A stretch of 8,101 bases of DNA from positions 1 through 8,101 of the forward strand of contig JASHXS010000041.1 in assembly GCA_030043405.1 (NCBI GenBank), written 5' to 3'. The DNA is from Thermoplasmata archaeon (lineage in GTDB: Archaea > Thermoplasmatota > Thermoplasmata > Lutacidiplasmatales > UBA184). A model generated the notes under the pieces. The model ran no database searches and was not told the DNA's origin. It saw nothing but the letters and a program-made list of their open reading frames with translations. The position numbers and the translations under genes are program-made. Shown one piece after another: positions 5,926-8,101 of the stretch. How positions within the stretch are numbered: position 1 is the stretch's first letter; the number at the start of each line of letters is the position of its first letter.

Positions 5926-7366
5926 ACGCCCCGGCGTCTCGACCCCGGTTCCAGGACAGGATCGCGGCCACCCCCAGCACGCCGGCGGAGACGTAGAGAG
6001 CGTTGTGCAATCCGACCAGGAACGCTGTCGGGATGCCTCCCGTCAACGTGCCGAGGAAGACGGCGTACGCGACATCCTTCGGGACGGTCGCGCCGGCGAT
6101 CGCAAAGGCGAGGACAAAGCTGAGCAACGCCCCCATGTTCTGGAGCGTGCTGCGAAGACCGCTCACGGAGCCGAGTCGATCCGGTGGGGCCTGGCTCATG
6201 ATCGCGAGCGTGTTCGCGGGGAAGAACATCCCCGTGCCGAGACCGGTCACGAGCGAGATGATCGGCACCCATCCGAGCCAGGTCGACGCCCCCAGCGCGG
6301 AGTACGCCGCGATGCCGACGAGCATCAGCACGATCCCGCCCGTGGCCATCGCTCGGGTCCCGGTCCGGTAGGCGAGGCGTCCCATCAGCGGACCCGCCAC
6401 CGCGCCGACACAATAGCCGGGCACTAGGAGTAAGGAGGCGTCCAGCGGGGTCAGCGCCCGGACCCCCTGCAGATAGAGGGTCAGGAGGAAGACGATCGAG
6501 AGGTAGCCGAGGCTCTGGAAGAAGCCGGCCACGAGCGAGAAACCCAGCAGACGGTTTCGGAGGTCCTGCACTTCTACGAGCGGTTGGGCCGCGTGGATCT
6601 CGAGGTAAAAGAAGACCGGGAGCAACAGAAGGCCGAGCGTCAGGTACCCGTACGTGAGCCAGCTGCCCCCGTAGATCGCCAGTTCAATCGCCCCGTACGA
6701 AACCGCCGCCAGTAACGCGGTGAGCGTGACGAAGCCGGGCCAGTCGAACTGGGTAGGTGTCCGCGGGGTGGCGGGGAGGACCCGAAGGCCGAGGGCCACG
6801 GCACCGACGCCGATCGGGATATTGATGAAGAAAATGTACCGCCAGCCCAGCGCCGTCGTGATCACGCCCCCGAGAAGGATCCCGAGGATCGCGCCGACGC
6901 CCCAGCCGAGCGCGAGCATCCCGAAGGCCGTTCCGCGCCGTTGTGGGGGGAAGATGTACGCCAGGATCGCGCTGCCGTTCGCAAACAGGAGCGAGCCGCC
7001 GACCGCCTGCACCGCCCGGGCGGCCACGAGGAAATTCGCACTAGGGGCTAGTCCGCAGAGCAAGGAGCCCAGGGTGAAGATGGCGAACCCACTGTTGTAG
7101 ACTCGACCTCGGCCCCACAGGTCGCCCATCCGGCCCGCCTGGGTGGTCAGCGCGGCCCCGATGAGGATGTACAGCAGGATGGCCCAGATCAGGACCGTGA
7201 GCGGCGCGGAGAGCTCCCGCGCCATAGTCGGGAGCGCGAGTACGACGATCGTGCTGTCGATCGCAAACATCAGCGAACCGACCGTCGTCAGGATGAGGAT
7301 CGACCGCTCGTGACCTCCCGCGGGGCCGCCCGGAGGGGCCGTGGAGGTGGACGCCGGGCCGGTCAT
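5882..7366 (-). CDS. MFS transporter, DHA2 family, 14 membrane helices (EmrB/QacA type)
   Basis: This subfamily exports drugs or other organic compounds with proton exchange, and some members move other solutes. The 494-residue product has about 14 hydrophobic segments. Motifs in order: LMFAIDSTIVVLALPTMA (32-49) with the helix-1 Asp37; motif A GRMGDLWGRGRV (78-89); motif B RAVQAVGGSLLFANG (117-131) with Arg117; motif C around GWGVGAILGILLGG (154-167). In motif C the usual GP pair reads GI, so the antiporter proline is missing, which weakens a simple drug-antiport reading. The N-terminal 20 residues are Pro/Gly-rich and cytoplasmic. The start is the ATG at 7366. Unlike its neighbours it has no TATA box at -26; the nearest AT-rich patch implies a leader of about 55 bases. 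Its 3' end overlaps the Nudix gene tail-to-tail. Substrate is unknown. Confidence 0.92.
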   Translation of the reverse strand: MTGPASTSTAPPGGPAGGHERSILILTTVGSLMFAIDSTIVVLALPTMARELSAPLTVLIWAILLYILIGAALTTQAGRMGDLWGRGRVYNSGFAIFTLGSLLCGLAPSANFLVAARAVQAVGGSLLFANGSAILAYIFPPQRRGTAFGMLALGWGVGAILGILLGGVITTALGWRYIFFINIPIGVGAVALGLRVLPATPRTPTQFDWPGFVTLTALLAAVSYGAIELAIYGGSWLTYGYLTLGLLLLPVFFYLEIHAAQPLVEVQDLRNRLLGFSLVAGFFQSLGYLSIVFLLTLYLQGVRALTPLDASLLLVPGYCVGAVAGPLMGRLAYRTGTRAMATGGIVLMLVGIAAYSALGASTWLGWVPIISLVTGLGTGMFFPANTLAIMSQAPPDRLGSVSGLRSTLQNMGALLSFVLAFAIAGATVPKDVAYAVFLGTLTGGIPTAFLVGLHNALYVSAGVLGVAAILSWNRGRDAGASSPRAVPSELPGGK

Positions 7367-7444
7367 CGGGGCCTTCCCGGATCGAGCCCTCGCGTCGTCC
7401 CCACGGCCGAGCTACCTGGTCCGGGCCGAGGAGTTCCTGAACGC

Positions 7445-7451
7445 AAGATAA
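7445..7451 (-). promoter_or_regulatory. Possible TATA-like element for the MFS gene
   Basis: TTATCTT on the minus strand is the only AT-rich patch between the MFS start and the VIT1 promoter. Transcription would begin near 7422, leaving a leader of about 55 bases before the ATG. The rest of the 173-base gap (7367-7539) is GC-rich, with nothing else I can name. Confidence 0.3.
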
Positions 7452-7510
7452 CGCTTGGGCGGGACGGCCGGGGACCTCGCTCGGGTTGGCGCCGCCTCCC
7501 CCGCCACCGT

Positions 7511-7517
7511 CATAATG
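7511..7517 (+). promoter_or_regulatory. TATA box for the VIT1-like gene
   Basis: CATAATG is the only AT-rich patch nearby; its ATAAT core covers -28 to -24 relative to the ATG at 7540. No Shine-Dalgarno sequence lies between, so a leaderless transcript is expected. Confidence 0.55.
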
Positions 7518-7539
7518 GCCCCCGTGGCTGGTCTCGCGG

Positions 7540-8101
7540 ATGCCGACGGGACCCGAGACCCACCTCCACCCGACGCTGCTCTCTGACTTCATCCTCGGGA
7601 GCCAGGATGGGTTGGTGAACGTACTCGGGATCCTGTTGGGTCTCGTCGTCTCCACGAGCGACGTCCGGATCATCTACATCGCGGCCCTCGCCGCGTTGGC
7701 GGCCGAGTCCATCTCCATGGGCGCGGTCGCTTACACTTCGACCCGAGCCCGGCGTCTCCTCTACCTGGCCGAGCAGCAGCGCGAGATCGACGAAATGCGC
7801 ACGATGCCCGACATGGAGCGCGAAGAAGTTCGGGAGATCTTCCGCAACTGGGGTTTCGAGGGGGCGGAACTCGACGAGATGGTGCGTCGGATCGAGGCGA
7901 AGCCGAAGGCGATGCTCGACCTGATGATGGCCTTCGAACTCCGCCTCGCCCCGATCTCGGCGGATCAGCCGCTCAACAGCGGACTGGTGGTCCTCGCCGC
8001 GACCGTCGTGGGCTCGGCGATCCCGCTGATGCCATTCGTCTTCCTGCCGACCATGCTCCACACGGCCGCGGTCATCTCGGTGGTGCTCAGTGGCATCATG
8101 T
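7540..8101 (+). CDS. VIT1/CCC1-family Fe/Mn transporter (C-terminus beyond window)
   Basis: VIT1/CCC1 proteins move Fe(II) or Mn(II) out of the cytoplasm by proton exchange. 187 codons are in the window. Helix 1 is DFILGSQDGLVNVLGILLGL with D16 and D23. Helix 2 ends in AESISMGAVAY with M60. A charged, helical insertion of about 70 residues (71-137) follows, and then two further helices start at NSGLVVLAATV. In the insertion, E82, E85, E93, E96, M129, M130 and E133 have the spacing I recall for the metal-binding domain of the Eucalyptus VIT1 structure (E102, E105, E113, E116, M149, M150, E153), a constant offset of 20; D23 and M60 fit its D43 and M80. Function in iron or manganese detoxification is therefore well supported. 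The ATG at 7540 has a TATA box at -26. The remaining helices lie beyond the edge. Confidence 0.92.
   Translation, partial: MPTGPETHLHPTLLSDFILGSQDGLVNVLGILLGLVVSTSDVRIIYIAALAALAAESISMGAVAYTSTRARRLLYLAEQQREIDEMRTMPDMEREEVREIFRNWGFEGAELDEMVRRIEAKPKAMLDLMMAFELRLAPISADQPLNSGLVVLAATVVGSAIPLMPFVFLPTMLHTAAVISVVLSGIM

Noticed and set aside
7510..8061. 183-codon minus-strand frame opposite the VIT1-like gene
   Set aside because: His/Arg/Glu-rich antisense of a clear VIT1 frame.

Overview
The window is strongly GC-rich, with G or C at most third codon positions, and reads as an archaeal chromosome segment. Six genes that open a transcription unit carry an AT-rich, TATA-like hexamer about 25-33 bases before the chosen start codon and no convincing Shine-Dalgarno sequence. 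That is the pattern of leaderless archaeal transcription. Protein families fit (PurT, a GHMP sugar kinase, a VIT1-type metal transporter, a YaaH/SatP-type acetate transporter, a COG4280-like membrane protein). The proteins are not acid-rich, which argues against haloarchaea. A high-GC Thermoplasmatota or related euryarchaeal lineage from soil or sediment is my best guess; this is inference, not proof.

Layout. 1-1553 (minus): purT followed by the N-terminal part of a D-2-hydroxyacid dehydrogenase that leaves the window. 1607-1882 (minus): a 91-residue hypothetical protein, divergent from a class I methyltransferase at 1976-2800 (plus). 2874-3518 (plus): acetate uptake transporter, convergent with a membrane protein at 3579-4283 (minus) that sits just downstream of a GHMP sugar kinase (4300-5331, minus). 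The kinase is divergent from a Nudix hydrolase (5437-5925, plus), whose 3' end overlaps the 3' end of a 14-TM MFS transporter (5882-7366, minus) by 44 bases. 7540 to the right edge (plus): a VIT1-like Fe/Mn transporter, cut by the window end.

The genes do not form one pathway. They are small units of one or two genes serving purine synthesis (PurT), sugar phosphorylation (kinase), nucleotide-sugar or ADP-ribose clean-up (Nudix), and transport of acetate, drugs or other solutes, and metal. I see no mobile element, CRISPR, tRNA, rRNA or defence locus. No stretch over 300 bases lacks a gene. The best leads are the COG4280-like membrane protein with paired ExxE motifs in two halves, the consistent leaderless promoter geometry, and the palindromes between the kinase and Nudix promoters.
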